Positions 25,640-35,188 of a stretch of 64,000 bases of DNA are shown here, piece by piece. Source of the DNA: Prescottella equi (GTDB lineage Bacteria; Actinomycetota; Actinomycetes; Mycobacteriales; Mycobacteriaceae); contig NZ_JAIVAH010000022.1 of NCBI RefSeq assembly GCF_020171745.1, positions 186,001 to 250,000 of the forward strand, written 5' to 3'. The notes beneath the pieces are model-generated. The model searched no databases, had not been told where the DNA came from, and worked only from the letters and a program-made list of their open reading frames with translations. Position numbers and translations under genes: made by a program. How positions within the stretch are numbered: position 1 is the first letter of the stretch; every line of letters starts with the position of its first letter.

Positions 25640-26854
25640 ATGAACGAGTCGAACGGTTCCTCCGGACAACCCGGGAGAGACCGATCGCCCATGGGCACCG
25701 TCGTCGGCACCTTCGAGTCGCTGCACGGTGAGGCCGTCGTCCCGGTCGAGGCTCCGCTCCAGAAGGAGGGGCCGTTTCTCCCGGAGCTGACCGAGGTGGA
25801 CCTGCTGGTGCGTGCGCCCGAGGCGCGCCGCGACTTCAACGTGTCGGGATCCGGCGTGACGGTCGCAGTGCTGGACACGGGCCTGCGGTCGACGCACGTC
25901 GACTTCGCGGGACGGGTGGTTCCGGGCCGCAACTTCACGTCCGACTACGGCGGCGACCCGTCGGAGGTGACCGACGGCCACGGCCACGGCACGTCCGTCG
26001 GCGGCATCGCGTGTGCGGGACGGATTCACACCGGCATCGCGCCGAACGCGCGGATCGTGCCGCTCAAGGTGCTCTCGAACGACGGCACCGGACGATTCGC
26101 CGACATCCGTGACGCACTCCGCTGGCTGCTGGATCGCCGGTCGTCGCTGGGGATCTCGGCGCTGTGCCTGGCCACCGGTGCGGCCGACAACCGGACCACC
26201 GACACCGACATGCCGGGCGACGCGATCGGCGCGCTGCTGCAGGAACTGACGGACGAGGGCGTGTGCTGCTGCACGGCGGCAGGCAACGACTATTACGCGC
26301 ACGGTGGCATGCAGGGCATGTGCTACCCCGCGATCTTCCGGCAGACGATCAGCGTCGGCGCCGTGTACGACGCCGACGAGGGCAGCTTCCGGTACCGGGA
26401 CGGCGCCAAGGCCTTCGCGTCGGATTCCGACAGGCTGACCCCGTTCACGCAGCGGCTGCACCGGACGATCGGCGGTCCGTGCGCGACCGACACGTTCGCG
26501 CCGGGTTCACCCATCACGTCGTCGGGCATCCTCAACGACACCGGTGAGTCGATCCAGTACGGCGCGAGCCAGGCGACGCCCGTGGTGCTGGGCGTGGTGG
26601 CGTTGCTGCAGTCGTTCTATCTGCGGACGATGGGGCATCTGCCGGCGGTGACGGACGTGAAGCGGTGGCTGGCGCGGGGATCGACCGTCGTCTACGACGG
26701 TGCGGACGACCACGACAACGTCAATCACACCGAATTGACGTTCCCGCGCGTGAGCGCGCTGGGCTCGCTGCTGGTGTGTGCCAAGGATCTCGCGGTCCGC
26801 GAACTGTCCCAGGCGAATCGTGCGGATCTGCGGATGGAGGCGATGCGGCACTGA
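25640..26854 (+). CDS. S8-family serine peptidase (subtilase) without signal peptide
   Basis: A 404-residue subtilase. The triad is complete: D79 (AVLDTGLRSTHVDF), H116 (DGHGHGT) and S310 (YGASQATP), with the oxyanion Asn at N216 (AAGNDYY). No signal peptide or prodomain is evident; the Cys-rich segment CCCTAAGNDYY and MCYPAIF are unusual for a secreted enzyme. This suggests a cytoplasmic peptidase, as in subtilases that process small peptides. The ATG at 25640 has an AGGAGG site at 25625-25630; a GTG at 25631 is less likely. No precursor-peptide gene is seen beside it. Confidence 0.87.
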   Translation: MNESNGSSGQPGRDRSPMGTVVGTFESLHGEAVVPVEAPLQKEGPFLPELTEVDLLVRAPEARRDFNVSGSGVTVAVLDTGLRSTHVDFAGRVVPGRNFTSDYGGDPSEVTDGHGHGTSVGGIACAGRIHTGIAPNARIVPLKVLSNDGTGRFADIRDALRWLLDRRSSLGISALCLATGAADNRTTDTDMPGDAIGALLQELTDEGVCCCTAAGNDYYAHGGMQGMCYPAIFRQTISVGAVYDADEGSFRYRDGAKAFASDSDRLTPFTQRLHRTIGGPCATDTFAPGSPITSSGILNDTGESIQYGASQATPVVLGVVALLQSFYLRTMGHLPAVTDVKRWLARGSTVVYDGADDHDNVNHTELTFPRVSALGSLLVCAKDLAVRELSQANRADLRMEAMRH

Positions 26855-26900
26855 GGCACTAAGGCACTGAGGGGTGAGCCGAGGGTCCCGAGGACGGAAC

Positions 26901-26937
26901 GGCGAAGGCCCCGGTTCAATGAACCGGGGCCTTCGCC
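26901..26937. terminator. Terminator downstream of the subtilase gene
   Basis: An 18-bp inverted repeat (GGCGAAGGCCCCGGTTCA / TGAACCGGGGCCTTCGCC) with almost no loop lies between the subtilase stop and the convergent tRNA-Leu gene. It can serve both directions. Confidence 0.85.
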
Positions 26938-26955
26938 GTCTGTCTCAACTCAGAG

Positions 26956-27041
26956 TGTCCGAGGGGGGACTTGAACCCCCACGTCCGTTAATAGGACACT
27001 AGCACCTCAAGCTAGCGCGTCTGCCATTCCGCCACTCGGAC
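26956..27041 (-). tRNA. tRNA-Leu (anticodon GAG)
   Basis: The minus strand folds into a class II tRNA of 86 nt: acceptor arms GTCCGAG and CTCGGAC, a D arm with GGCAGACGCG, an anticodon stem of CTAGC/GCTAG around TTGAGGT (anticodon GAG, plus-strand ctc at 27006-27008), a long variable arm, and a T arm with GGTTCAAGTCC. The discriminator is A and CCA is not encoded, as usual for Actinobacteria. Confidence 0.95.
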
Positions 27042-27228
27042 TCGTTGTTTTCCCGCCTGTTCGCGGGGCCTTCAGTTGTTTTTCTCTTGCCCCCGTTCTC
27101 CGGGTGCCTGGAAAGATTATCCGATATTGCGCCAGGTCCAAAATCGGCTGGTCAGAGGGGGTTTTTGCGGCATATGTGTGTGCTTGTCGGTTCGTCGACG
27201 GGGCGCACGACGGTGGTAGGAAAGGGGA

Positions 27229-28605
27229 GTGGCAGCAAATGGAGAAGCAGTGACGTCGGATCGGTCCTCGGAGGGGTCCCCGGGCCGCGCCGAATCCGAG
27301 GTCGTCGACCTCGTCAGTTCCCTGATCCGGTTCGACACCTCGAACACCGGCGAACTCGAGACGACCAAGGGGGAGCGGGAGTGCGCCCTGTGGGTGCAGG
27401 AGCGGCTCGAGGAGGTTGGTTACGAGACCGAGTATGTCGAATCCGGTGCTCCGGGCCGAGGCAACGTCTTCGCCCGCCTGCGGGGCGCGGACCCCGCGCG
27501 GGGGACGCTGATGATGCACGGTCACCTCGACGTCGTGCCGGCCGAACCGGCCGACTGGAGCGTGCACCCGTTCTCGGGTGCCGTCGAGGACGGCTACGTG
27601 TGGGGCCGCGGCGCGGTCGACATGAAGGACATGTGCGGCATGATGCTGGCGCTCGCGCGGCAGTTCAAGGCCGAGGGCACGGTGCCCCCGCGCGACATCC
27701 TGTTCGCGTTCGTCGCGGACGAGGAGGCCGGCGGCAAGTACGGATGCCAGTGGCTCGTCGACCATCGGCCGGATCTGTTCGAGGGCGTCACCGAGGCGGT
27801 GGGTGAGGTCGGTGGCTTCTCGCTGACCGTCCCGCGCGCAGACGGCACGGAAAAGCGTCTGTATCTCGTCGAGACGGCCGAGAAGGGCCTCGGGTGGATG
27901 CGGCTGACCGCCAAGGCCACCGCGGGCCACGGGTCGTTCCTGCACGAGGACAACGCGGTGACGATCCTCGCGGACGCGGTGTCCCGGCTCGGCAACCACA
28001 CCTTCCCGCTGGTGATGTCGGATTCGGTCGCCGAGTTCCTCACCGTCCTCGGGGAGGAGACCGGAGTCGAGTTCGACCCGAACTCGCCGGACATCGACGG
28101 CACCCTCGCGAAGCTGGGCAGCATCGCCCGGATCATCGGGGCCACCCTCCGCGACACCGCGAACCCGACCATGCTCAAGGCCGGCTACAAGGCCAACGTC
28201 ATCCCGCAGACCGCCGAGGCGGTCTTCGACTGCCGGGTGCTGCCGGGGCGGCAGGCGGCGTTCGAGCGGGAGGTGGACGAGCTGATCGGGCCGAATGTGA
28301 CCCGGGAATGGATCACCAAGCTCGACTCGTACGAGACGACGTTCGACGGTGACCTCGTCGACGCGATGAACGACGCCATCCTCGCGCACGACCCGAACGG
28401 CCGCACCGTCCCGTACATGCTGTCCGCCGGCACCGACGCAAAGGCCTTCGCGCGGATCGGGATTCGCTGCTTCGGCTTCGCACCGCTGCGGCTGCCGCCG
28501 GATCTGGACTTCGCGGCGCTGTTCCACGGTGTGGACGAGCGGGTTCCCGTCGACGCCCTGCGCTTCGGCACCCGCGTCATGGAGCATTTCCTGATGCACA
28601 GCTGA
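27229..28605 (+). CDS. M20-family metallopeptidase/deacylase
   Basis: A 458-residue M20 peptidase like Rv2141c. The di-zinc ligands are visible: [16 protein letters not shown] (His and Asp), [11 protein letters not shown] (Asp), [10 protein letters not shown] (Glu pair) and the final [10 protein letters not shown] (His). M20 members include dipeptidases, aminoacylases and DapE-like desuccinylases; the exact substrate is open. The GTG at 27229 has GGAAAGGGG just upstream. A PEBP gene follows 20 bp later on the same strand, so they probably form an operon, as their orthologues lie together in mycobacteria. Confidence 0.88.
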   Translation: MAANGEAVTSDRSSEGSPGRAESEVVDLVSSLIRFDTSNTGELETTKGERECALWVQERLEEVGYETEYVESGAPGRGNVFARLRGADPARGTLMMHGHLDVVPAEPADWSVHPFSGAVEDGYVWGRGAVDMKDMCGMMLALARQFKAEGTVPPRDILFAFVADEEAGGKYGCQWLVDHRPDLFEGVTEAVGEVGGFSLTVPRADGTEKRLYLVETAEKGLGWMRLTAKATAGHGSFLHEDNAVTILADAVSRLGNHTFPLVMSDSVAEFLTVLGEETGVEFDPNSPDIDGTLAKLGSIARIIGATLRDTANPTMLKAGYKANVIPQTAEAVFDCRVLPGRQAAFEREVDELIGPNVTREWITKLDSYETTFDGDLVDAMNDAILAHDPNGRTVPYMLSAGTDAKAFARIGIRCFGFAPLRLPPDLDFAALFHGVDERVPVDALRFGTRVMEHFLMHS

Positions 28606-28625
28606 CCGAGAGAGAGGAATCCCAC

Positions 28626-29156
28626 ATGGCTCACAACCCGTACGACGGACTTCCCGACCTGCCGTCCTTCACGCTGACCTCCGCCGACGTGACGGACGGT
28701 GCGCCGCTGAAGAACGATCAGGTGAGCGGGATCTTCGGGGCCGGCGGCCACGACATCTCACCGCAGCTGTCGTGGTCGGGGTTCCCTCCCGAGACCAAGA
28801 GTTTCGCGGTCACGATGTTCGACCCGGACGCACCGACGGCGTCCGGATTCTGGCACTGGGCCGTCGCGAACATCCCCGCCACCACGACGTCGCTGGCCGC
28901 CGATGCCGGTGACGAGAACGGCTCGGGGCTACCCGCGGGTGCCGTGACGCTGGAGAACGACGGCGGCCTCGCGCGGTACCTGGGCGCGTGCCCGCCGAAA
29001 GGACACGGCCCGCACCGCTACATGTTCGCGGTGCACGCCGTGGACGTCGAGGAACTCGACGTCACCCCCGACTCGAAACCCGCGTTCCTCGGCTTCAACC
29101 TGTTCTCGCACGCGATCGCGCGGGCGGTCGTCACCGGCACGTACGAACAGAAGTAG
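28626..29156 (+). CDS. YbhB/YbcL family (PEBP-like) protein
   Basis: A 176-residue phosphatidylethanolamine-binding-protein-like protein, matching Rv2140c by position and motifs. The ligand-binding signature is [18 protein letters not shown] (with DPDxP), and [17 protein letters not shown] carries the second conserved GHGPHRY motif. Members bind phosphate-type ligands; mycobacterial Rv2140c has been reported as a lipid-binding protein. The ATG has a GAGAGAGGAA ribosome site. It follows the M20 peptidase and is ended by a terminator. Confidence 0.9.
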   Translation: MAHNPYDGLPDLPSFTLTSADVTDGAPLKNDQVSGIFGAGGHDISPQLSWSGFPPETKSFAVTMFDPDAPTASGFWHWAVANIPATTTSLAADAGDENGSGLPAGAVTLENDGGLARYLGACPPKGHGPHRYMFAVHAVDVEELDVTPDSKPAFLGFNLFSHAIARAVVTGTYEQK

Positions 29157-29166
29157 GCCACGACGC

Positions 29167-29200
29167 ACGACGGCCCGCCACAGTCGTGGCGGGCCGTCGT
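29167..29200. terminator. Terminator between PEBP and pyrD genes
   Basis: Fifteen-bp arms ACGACGGCCCGCCAC / GTGGCGGGCCGTCGT with a 4-nt loop lie between two convergent genes, so the hairpin can serve both. Confidence 0.87.
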
Positions 29201-29215
29201 CAGTGTTCAGGGGGC

Positions 29216-30286
29216 CTAGGTGCGTGCGCCCGCGCCCACGGCGTCCGAGATCGACCGGAAGCCGGACTCGCGAACCTTGCGGGCCAGACCCTTGTGCAGC
29301 TTCTTGGCGTAGAACGGGCCACCGTAGATGAACCCGGTGTAGCCCTGGACGAGCGTCGCGCCCGCCAGGATCCGCTCCCACGCCTGGTCGACGGTCTCGA
29401 TGCCGCCCACCGAGATCAGGACCAGCTTGTCGCCGACCCGGCCGTACAGGCGCCGCAGCACCTCGAGCGAGCGGGCGGCGACCGGTGCGCCGGACAGCCC
29501 GCCCGCGCCGATCTCCTCGATCCGCGACTGCGGCGTGTTCAGCCCGGTACGCGCGATCGTGGTGTTGGTCGCGACGATGCCCGCCAGGCCCAGCTCGACC
29601 GCGAGGTCGGCGACCGCGTCGACGTCCTCGTCGGACAGATCGGGGGCGATCTTCACCAGCACCGGGATGTGCACGGTGTCGAGGACGGCCTGCAGCAGCG
29701 GGCGCAGCGATTCCACGGCCTGCAGGTCACGCAGACCGGGCGTGTTGGGGGAGCTGACGTTGACGACGAGGAAGTCGGCCAACGGGCCCAGCAGCTGGGC
29801 GCTCGCGGTGTAGTCGGCGGGCGCGTCCTCGGCCGCGACGATCTTCGTCTTGCCGATGTTGGCGCCGATCGGGACGTCGCCCCGACGGTGCCGCAGGTGG
29901 TTGGCGGCGTTGCCGGCACCGTGGTTGTTGAACCCCATCCGGTTCACCAGCGCCCGGTCATCGGGCAGGCGGAACAGGCGCGGCGCCGGGTTGCCGGGCT
30001 GTGCCTGCGCGGTGACGGTGCCGACCTCGGCGAAGCCGAAGCCCAGCGGGCCCCACGTGTCGACACCCGTCGCGTCCTTGTCGAAGCCGGCCGCCAGGCC
30101 GACCGGTGCGGGGAAGTCGACCCCGAACGCCTTCGTCCGGAGCACGGGATCGTCGACGACGAGCACCTTCGCGACCAGCGCACGGATCGGCGCGAAGCGC
30201 GTCACGAGCCGCATCGCGGCGAACGCGAGATGGTGGATGCGTTCCGGGGGAACCCGGAACATCAGACGAAGAAGCAGGTAGTACAC
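29216..30286 (-). CDS. pyrD: Dihydroorotate dehydrogenase (quinone), class 2
   Basis: A 356-residue membrane-associated dihydroorotate dehydrogenase, the quinone-linked step of pyrimidine synthesis. The N-terminal amphipathic helix pair ([19 protein letters not shown]) is the class 2 membrane anchor. [14 protein letters not shown] carries the catalytic Ser, and [19 protein letters not shown] and [16 protein letters not shown] form the FMN-binding barrel. The start codon is a GTG at 30286. It lies next to lppL in the same orientation, as in M. tuberculosis (Rv2139-Rv2138), 46 bp downstream in transcription... the lipoprotein gene follows at 31325-30333 upstream of it, so the two may be separate units. 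Confidence 0.96.
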   Translation of the reverse strand: MYYLLLRLMFRVPPERIHHLAFAAMRLVTRFAPIRALVAKVLVVDDPVLRTKAFGVDFPAPVGLAAGFDKDATGVDTWGPLGFGFAEVGTVTAQAQPGNPAPRLFRLPDDRALVNRMGFNNHGAGNAANHLRHRRGDVPIGANIGKTKIVAAEDAPADYTASAQLLGPLADFLVVNVSSPNTPGLRDLQAVESLRPLLQAVLDTVHIPVLVKIAPDLSDEDVDAVADLAVELGLAGIVATNTTIARTGLNTPQSRIEEIGAGGLSGAPVAARSLEVLRRLYGRVGDKLVLISVGGIETVDQAWERILAGATLVQGYTGFIYGGPFYAKKLHKGLARKVRESGFRSISDAVGAGART

Positions 30287-30332
30287 GAATCTCCTCGAGG
30301 CCAGATGCCGGAAACGTGATGGGTGGCGGTGA

Positions 30333-31325
30333 TCAGCCCGCCAGCGGGATCCGCTGCAGGCCGTCGCCGGTGGCCGAGCCGACGACGAGTGTGCCGGTCT
30401 TGGTGTCGACAGTGACGGAGTTCGGCTGACGGACGGTGTCGAAGCGACCCTTCTCGACGGGCACCCCGGTGGACAGGTCGAAGCCGATGACCTTGTTGCT
30501 GCCGGTGAGGGTCACCCAGACAAGGTCGGTGCGATCGTCGTACGCGAGCGCGTACGGGGCGTGCGGGACGGGGTAACGCTGCCGCATGATCAGCGCGTCG
30601 GTGGTGAAGACCAGCAGTTCGTCGCCCGCGGTGTCGGTGACGAGGATGCGTCCGTGTTCGTCGGTGACGAGGTGCGTGGCGCCCTCGCCGGCGCGCAGTG
30701 CCATGCCCAGCGACGAGTCCGCGAGGTCGATCTCGGTGAGCGAGGTCTGACGGCGGTCCAGGGCGCTCAGGTCGCCGTCGGTGAGCGCCAGTTCGTCGAC
30801 CGAGGCAAGGCCGGAGATCGTCTCGGTGACCGAGCCTGCGGCGTCGACGAGCTGGATCTTGCCGCTGGCGAGGCCGACCGCGAGTTTGCCGTCGGGCAGG
30901 AACAGCGCGGAGCGGGCGTCACCGTCGACGGTGACCGCCGACTTCTCGCCGGACGCGGTGTCCACGATCTGCACCCGTCCGTCCATCGGCAGCAGCACCC
31001 GTCCCTCTGCGGCCACGGACATGTCGACGGCGCGCCCGTCGAGCGTGACGGTGCGCGGTTCACCGGCACCCTGCAGCAGCAGGTTCGTGCCGCCGTCGGT
31101 GAGGACAGCCGTCGTGCCGGTCACCGGATCGAACGCGAGCGCGTCCACCGGGCGGCCGAGGGCCTCGACCGATCCCGACGGGGTTGCCTCGGCCGGCGAG
31201 ACCGCCGCGGTGGCCGGTTCGATCGTCTGGAGGCTGTCGCCGTCCTTCTCGCTCGAACACCCGGTGAGCAACAGCAGCGCGGCCCCGATCGTGCAAGCGG
31301 TGATTCGCGGCGCGGGTAGTCGCAT
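30333..31325 (-). CDS. lppL: LppL-like lipoprotein with beta-propeller repeats
   Basis: A 330-residue lipoprotein. The signal peptide ends with the lipobox LTGC (Cys at residue 23), so the mature protein is lipid-anchored outside the membrane. The body consists of repeated short strands with Asp/Gly turns (for example [20 protein letters not shown] and [20 protein letters not shown]), as in a beta-propeller. It corresponds to LppL (Rv2138) by position beside pyrD. No catalytic motif is seen. The ATG at 31325 fits the signal peptide; a longer in-frame ORF adds residues that do not look like a signal peptide. Confidence 0.85.
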   Translation of the reverse strand: MRLPAPRITACTIGAALLLLTGCSSEKDGDSLQTIEPATAAVSPAEATPSGSVEALGRPVDALAFDPVTGTTAVLTDGGTNLLLQGAGEPRTVTLDGRAVDMSVAAEGRVLLPMDGRVQIVDTASGEKSAVTVDGDARSALFLPDGKLAVGLASGKIQLVDAAGSVTETISGLASVDELALTDGDLSALDRRQTSLTEIDLADSSLGMALRAGEGATHLVTDEHGRILVTDTAGDELLVFTTDALIMRQRYPVPHAPYALAYDDRTDLVWVTLTGSNKVIGFDLSTGVPVEKGRFDTVRQPNSVTVDTKTGTLVVGSATGDGLQRIPLAG

Positions 31326-31450
31326 GGGTGTGCTCCTTGGAGATGATGCAGGGATGCTGCGTGGTCGCTCGCCATCTAGCATCCATGATCGACAGGGCCC
31401 GCCCGAAACCTGGTCGTCGCGATCGTGAGGCGGACGACACCCGCGGGCGC

Positions 31451-32317
31451 TCAGTGTCGCGCGGTCGGCCCGTCGTCACGGCGGGGAAGGACCAGCGTGG
31501 CGCCCGAACGCGGGTGCTCGAACACCTCGACCGGATGCCCGTACACGCGGCTGAGAAGTTCCTCGGTGAACACCTCGGCCGGCGTCCCGTCCGCGGCGGC
31601 GTGCCCGTCCTCGAGAACACAGATCCGGTCGGCGTAGGCCGCGGCCAACCCCAGGTCGTGGAGCACTACGACGACGGCAGCGCCGTCTGCTGCACGCGCC
31701 CGGGCGATCGTCATCACCGACTCCTGGTGGCCCAGGTCCAGCGCCGCGGTCGGTTCGTCGAGGAGCACCGTCTCGGTGTCCTGGGCGAGGACCCGTGCCA
31801 GGGCGACCCGGGCGCGTTCTCCGCCGGACAGGACGCTGAACGGTCGATCGGCGAGGTGCGCGACATCACAGATCGCCAGGCTCTCGTCGATCACCCGCTC
31901 GTCGTCCGCTCCGCGATCCGTGCGCTGCCACGGGGCACGTCCCATCCGGACCACGTCACGTGCGGTGAACGAGAACCCGACGGTGTGCTGCTGCGGCAGC
32001 ACCGCGCGGCGCCGTGACATCTCTGCCGGCGTCCAGTCGGCGAGGGATCGGCCGTCGAGTTCGACGGTGCCCGCCACGACCGGCTGATCGCCCGACAGTG
32101 CCGCCAGCAGGGTCGATTTACCGGCGCCGTTAGGTCCGACGAGGGCGAGGACCTCGCCGGCGCGAACCACGATGTCGACGCCGTCGAGGACGGTGCGTCC
32201 GCCGCGTTCGACGCTGATCCCGTTGGCCCGCATGGTGACGGACCCGGTTTCGGTGCGGCCCGGTTCGGCGACCTCGTGACCGAACAGATTACGGGCGCGG
32301 TCGAGTAGTGAGGTCAT
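31451..32317 (-). CDS. hmuV: Hemin ABC transporter ATP-binding protein
   Basis: A 288-residue ATPase of the FecE/HmuV type. Walker A GPNGAGKS is at residues 61-68, the signature is LSGGERARVALAR, Walker B is TVLLDEPTAALDL, and the switch His is in VVLHDLGLAAAYADR. The Q-loop has PQQHTVGFSFTARDVV, typical of siderophore/heme importers. The ATG at 32317 shares one base with the hmuU stop. It is the last gene of the hmuO-hmuT-hmuU-hmuV run. Confidence 0.92.
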   Translation of the reverse strand: MTSLLDRARNLFGHEVAEPGRTETGSVTMRANGISVERGGRTVLDGVDIVVRAGEVLALVGPNGAGKSTLLAALSGDQPVVAGTVELDGRSLADWTPAEMSRRRAVLPQQHTVGFSFTARDVVRMGRAPWQRTDRGADDERVIDESLAICDVAHLADRPFSVLSGGERARVALARVLAQDTETVLLDEPTAALDLGHQESVMTIARARAADGAAVVVVLHDLGLAAAYADRICVLEDGHAAADGTPAEVFTEELLSRVYGHPVEVFEHPRSGATLVLPRRDDGPTARH

Positions 32318-33375
32318 CACGCCCACCCTCCCTGCCGGGACCGGGTGCGGCGGAGCAGCCAGAAGAAGAACGGACCGCCGACGAGCGAGGTGAGCATGCC
32401 GAGCGGGAGGTCTGCGTTCTCCACGAGCGTGCGTGCGCCGAGGTCGGCTGCCAACAGGACCACCGCTCCGCCCAGCACGCTGGCGGGGAGCAGCAGGCGG
32501 TGTCCGGGGCCGACCAGCATGCGCATCACGTGCGGGACGACGAGGCCCACGAACAGGATGATGCCCGTGAACGCGACTCCGGACGACACCAGCACCGCGA
32601 CGATCACGATCGCGAACAGACGCAGCTTCTCGACGTCGACGCCGAGGTGCCGGGCCGCGCTCTCGCCGAGCGCGAGCAGATCGAGCTTGGGGGCGATCAG
32701 CATCGACGCCGCGATACCGGCGATCGCCATCGGGGCGACGATCGCCACGGCGTTCCAGGTGGCGCCGTTGAGGCTGCCGAGTTGCCAGAACACGATCTGG
32801 TCGCGGGCCGCGGGGCTGGCCACGAAGGTGAAGAATGCGATGAGGCCGCCCGCGAACGCGTTGATCGCGACACCGGTGAGCACGAGCGTGACGACCTCGG
32901 TGCGTCCCTCCGACCGGGCGAGCAGGTAGACCAGCGTCGTGGTGATCAGGCCGGCGACGAACGCCGCACCCGCCACTGCGGCGCCGGCCGTGAACGCGCC
33001 GCCGAGGACGATGGCCGCGCTCGCGCCGACCGCCGCACCGGCGGAGACGCCGATGACACCGGGTTCGGCCAGTGGGTTGGAGAACACGCCCTGGAGCAGG
33101 GCGCCGGAGCACCCCAGCGCCGCGCCCACGAGGATCGCGAGGATCACGCGCGGGAACCGCACCTGCCACAGCGTGACCTCGCCGGCGGGATGCGACGGCA
33201 TGGGTCCGATGTCGAGGCCGATCCGATGCAGGACACTGCCGAGGACCTCGGCCGGGCTGGTGGGCACCTGGCCGATGCACGCCGACGCGAGCGCCAGCGC
33301 TGCCAGCAGGACCACCAGCCCGATCACGACTGTGCCGGCCCGCACCCTCGGCCGACTGGTGACGGTCGTGCTCAT
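32317..33375 (-). CDS. hmuU: Hemin ABC transporter permease
   Basis: A 352-residue FecCD-family permease with about ten membrane helices, including the family motifs GCSGALLQGVFSNPLAEPG and LFVGLVVPHVMRMLVGPGHR. It forms the membrane channel of the heme importer. Its ATG overlaps the hmuT stop by 4 bp. Confidence 0.93.
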   Translation of the reverse strand: MSTTVTSRPRVRAGTVVIGLVVLLAALALASACIGQVPTSPAEVLGSVLHRIGLDIGPMPSHPAGEVTLWQVRFPRVILAILVGAALGCSGALLQGVFSNPLAEPGVIGVSAGAAVGASAAIVLGGAFTAGAAVAGAAFVAGLITTTLVYLLARSEGRTEVVTLVLTGVAINAFAGGLIAFFTFVASPAARDQIVFWQLGSLNGATWNAVAIVAPMAIAGIAASMLIAPKLDLLALGESAARHLGVDVEKLRLFAIVIVAVLVSSGVAFTGIILFVGLVVPHVMRMLVGPGHRLLLPASVLGGAVVLLAADLGARTLVENADLPLGMLTSLVGGPFFFWLLRRTRSRQGGWA

Positions 33376-34391
33376 TCCGCGGTGGGGTGGTAGATCGCCT
33401 CGGCCAGCGCCGCCAGTACCTGGCCGGTGTTGGAGCCGAAGCTGAGGAGCTGGGTGTCCGCCATGTCGACGACGCGCTTGTTCTGGCCGGCGGGCGTCTG
33501 GGCGATGCCCGGAACCTTCTCCAGCCCGTCGACGCCTCCGATGGACTGGAGACCGCCGCTCATCATGAGCATGACGTCGGGTGCTGCAGCGATCATGGCC
33601 TCGCTCGTGATCGGAACGAATTCACTGGTCAATCCGGAGGCGGTGCCGGCATCGGTGGCGCCGAGCGCCTCGATCAGCGAATCCGCTCCCGAGCCGGGGC
33701 CGGCCAGCATCGTGATCGATGGTCCACGCATGTAGAGGAACGCGATCTTCAGGTTCTCGGAACCTGCGGGCACCATCGCCTTCGCGTCCGCGATCTCCTG
33801 TTCGGTACGCGTGACGAGTTGCTCTCCCTGCTCCGGCACGCCGAGTGCCCGTGCCACCGCGGTGATCTGCCCGGACACGCCTTCGAGGGTGCGGGTGGGA
33901 TCGAAGAACACGACCGGAACACCCGCCGCCCGCAGTTGATCCTGCACCGACTTGGGGCCGATGCTGGTGTCGGTCAGCACGACGGTCGGCGCGAGGTTCA
34001 GGATGGCCTCGGCGTTCATCGACTGCCCGCCGGGCGTGATGTTCGGGATGTCCTTCGCAGCCGGGAACGCCGACGCGGTGTCACGCCCGACGACGTTGCC
34101 GCCGAGACCGAGAGCGAACACCGTCTCGGTCAGGGTGCCGTACCGATCGGCGGTGACGATGCGGCTGGCATCGGTCACGGTGACATCGACACCGTCGAAG
34201 CCGCGCACCGTGACCGGCAACTGCGGGGCCGGATCGTTCGCGATGGGCCGTGGATCGGCGTCGGCGACCACCGCGGTGGTCTGGCCGCGCTGCTCGGTGT
34301 CGCCGGTGGTGACCGACGTACACGCGGCGAGCGAGACCACGGTCGCGGCCGAGGCGGCTACGACGAGGAGCCGGGAGAGCAAAGATCTCAT
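33372..34391 (-). CDS. hmuT: Heme/hemin-binding lipoprotein of ABC transporter
   Basis: A 339-residue substrate-binding lipoprotein. The lipobox is LAAC (Cys at residue 24). The mature part has the two-lobed BtuF/HmuT-like fold with DASRIVTADRYGTLTETVFALG and the segment NAEAILNLAPTVVLTDTSIG. HmuT proteins of corynebacteria bind heme with His and Tyr; the exact ligands here cannot be assigned by eye. It overlaps hmuO (upstream) and hmuU (downstream) by 4 bp each. Confidence 0.88.
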   Translation of the reverse strand: MRSLLSRLLVVAASAATVVSLAACTSVTTGDTEQRGQTTAVVADADPRPIANDPAPQLPVTVRGFDGVDVTVTDASRIVTADRYGTLTETVFALGLGGNVVGRDTASAFPAAKDIPNITPGGQSMNAEAILNLAPTVVLTDTSIGPKSVQDQLRAAGVPVVFFDPTRTLEGVSGQITAVARALGVPEQGEQLVTRTEQEIADAKAMVPAGSENLKIAFLYMRGPSITMLAGPGSGADSLIEALGATDAGTASGLTSEFVPITSEAMIAAAPDVMLMMSGGLQSIGGVDGLEKVPGIAQTPAGQNKRVVDMADTQLLSFGSNTGQVLAALAEAIYHPTAE

Positions 34392-35071
34392 TTCACAAGG
34401 TAGCGATCGATATCGGCCTCGAGGTCCGAGAACAGGGCGCCGTTGAGGCCGTATGCGATGTTCACCTCGGCGATGAAACGGGCCTGCTCGTCGGCCGACA
34501 GGGGCGCGGCGTCGAGGTTGGCACGGTACTCGTCCTTGAAGACCTTCGGCTTCTCGATCTGGTCGAAGATGTAGAAGCGCAGTCCGTCGACCTCGTAGCC
34601 GTAGGCACGCTCGAGCATGCGCCGGATGATCTGCCCGCCGGACAGGTCGCCCATGTAGCGCAGGTAGTGGTGCGCGACGAAATCGGCGGCCGAGTCGAAC
34701 GCGACCTCCTCGAGGCGGGCGACGTACGCGGCCGTCGCGGGCGTCGCGACAACCTGCTCGCGCCAGGTGGGGCCGAGGAGAAACTCGAGGTCGGCCGCGA
34801 GGGACGGCAGGCGGACGAGATCGTCGGTGATGAACGGCGCGGCGATCGGGTTCGCGACGTGTGCGTCGGCGGCGCGCTCGAGCACCTCGTACACGAGGTA
34901 CGTCTGCGCCAGCAGGGCCGCGTAGCCGTCCTTCGTCAGCTTGCCCGCAAGGAGATCGCCGACGAATCGGGACTGCTCGGTGGCGCGGTGGGCCGCATCC
35001 GTCTCGGCCTTGATGCGCTCGGCGAAACCGGCGAGTTCGCCCGCCTCGGTACCCTGGTCGAGCACGTCCAT
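34388..35071 (-). CDS. hmuO: Heme oxygenase (biliverdin-producing)
   Basis: A 227-residue heme oxygenase that degrades heme to release iron. The proximal His ligand is H28 in the segment AETDAAHRATEQSRF, equivalent to the His near residue 20 in corynebacterial HmuO. The distal helix motif YMGDLSGGQIIRRMLER with the flexible Gly residues is complete, as is YGYEVDGLRFYIFDQI. The ATG at 35071 has a GGAG ribosome site. It is the first gene of the iron-regulated hmu operon and is preceded by a DtxR-type box. Confidence 0.95.
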   Translation of the reverse strand: MDVLDQGTEAGELAGFAERIKAETDAAHRATEQSRFVGDLLAGKLTKDGYAALLAQTYLVYEVLERAADAHVANPIAAPFITDDLVRLPSLAADLEFLLGPTWREQVVATPATAAYVARLEEVAFDSAADFVAHHYLRYMGDLSGGQIIRRMLERAYGYEVDGLRFYIFDQIEKPKVFKDEYRANLDAAPLSADEQARFIAEVNIAYGLNGALFSDLEADIDRYLVK

Positions 35072-35112
35072 GTGATCTCCTTCACGACAACATCCGTCAA
35101 ACACAACGGACA

Positions 35113-35131
35113 CGAGGTTAGCCTATCCTCG
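35113..35131. promoter_or_regulatory. DtxR/IdeR iron box upstream of hmuO
   Basis: On the minus strand CGAGGATAGGCTAACCTCG matches the 19-bp iron box TTAGGTTAGGCTAACCTAA at 14 positions, including the central TAGGCTAACCT. It overlaps a TAGGCT-type -10 region about 40-60 bp upstream of hmuO, so Fe(II)-DtxR/IdeR would block transcription when iron is plentiful. Confidence 0.78.
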
Positions 35132-35188
35132 CATGCTTGTCGTCGCTAACTACCGAGAATCAACCGAAAGTTGGACGCGCGCCCGATT

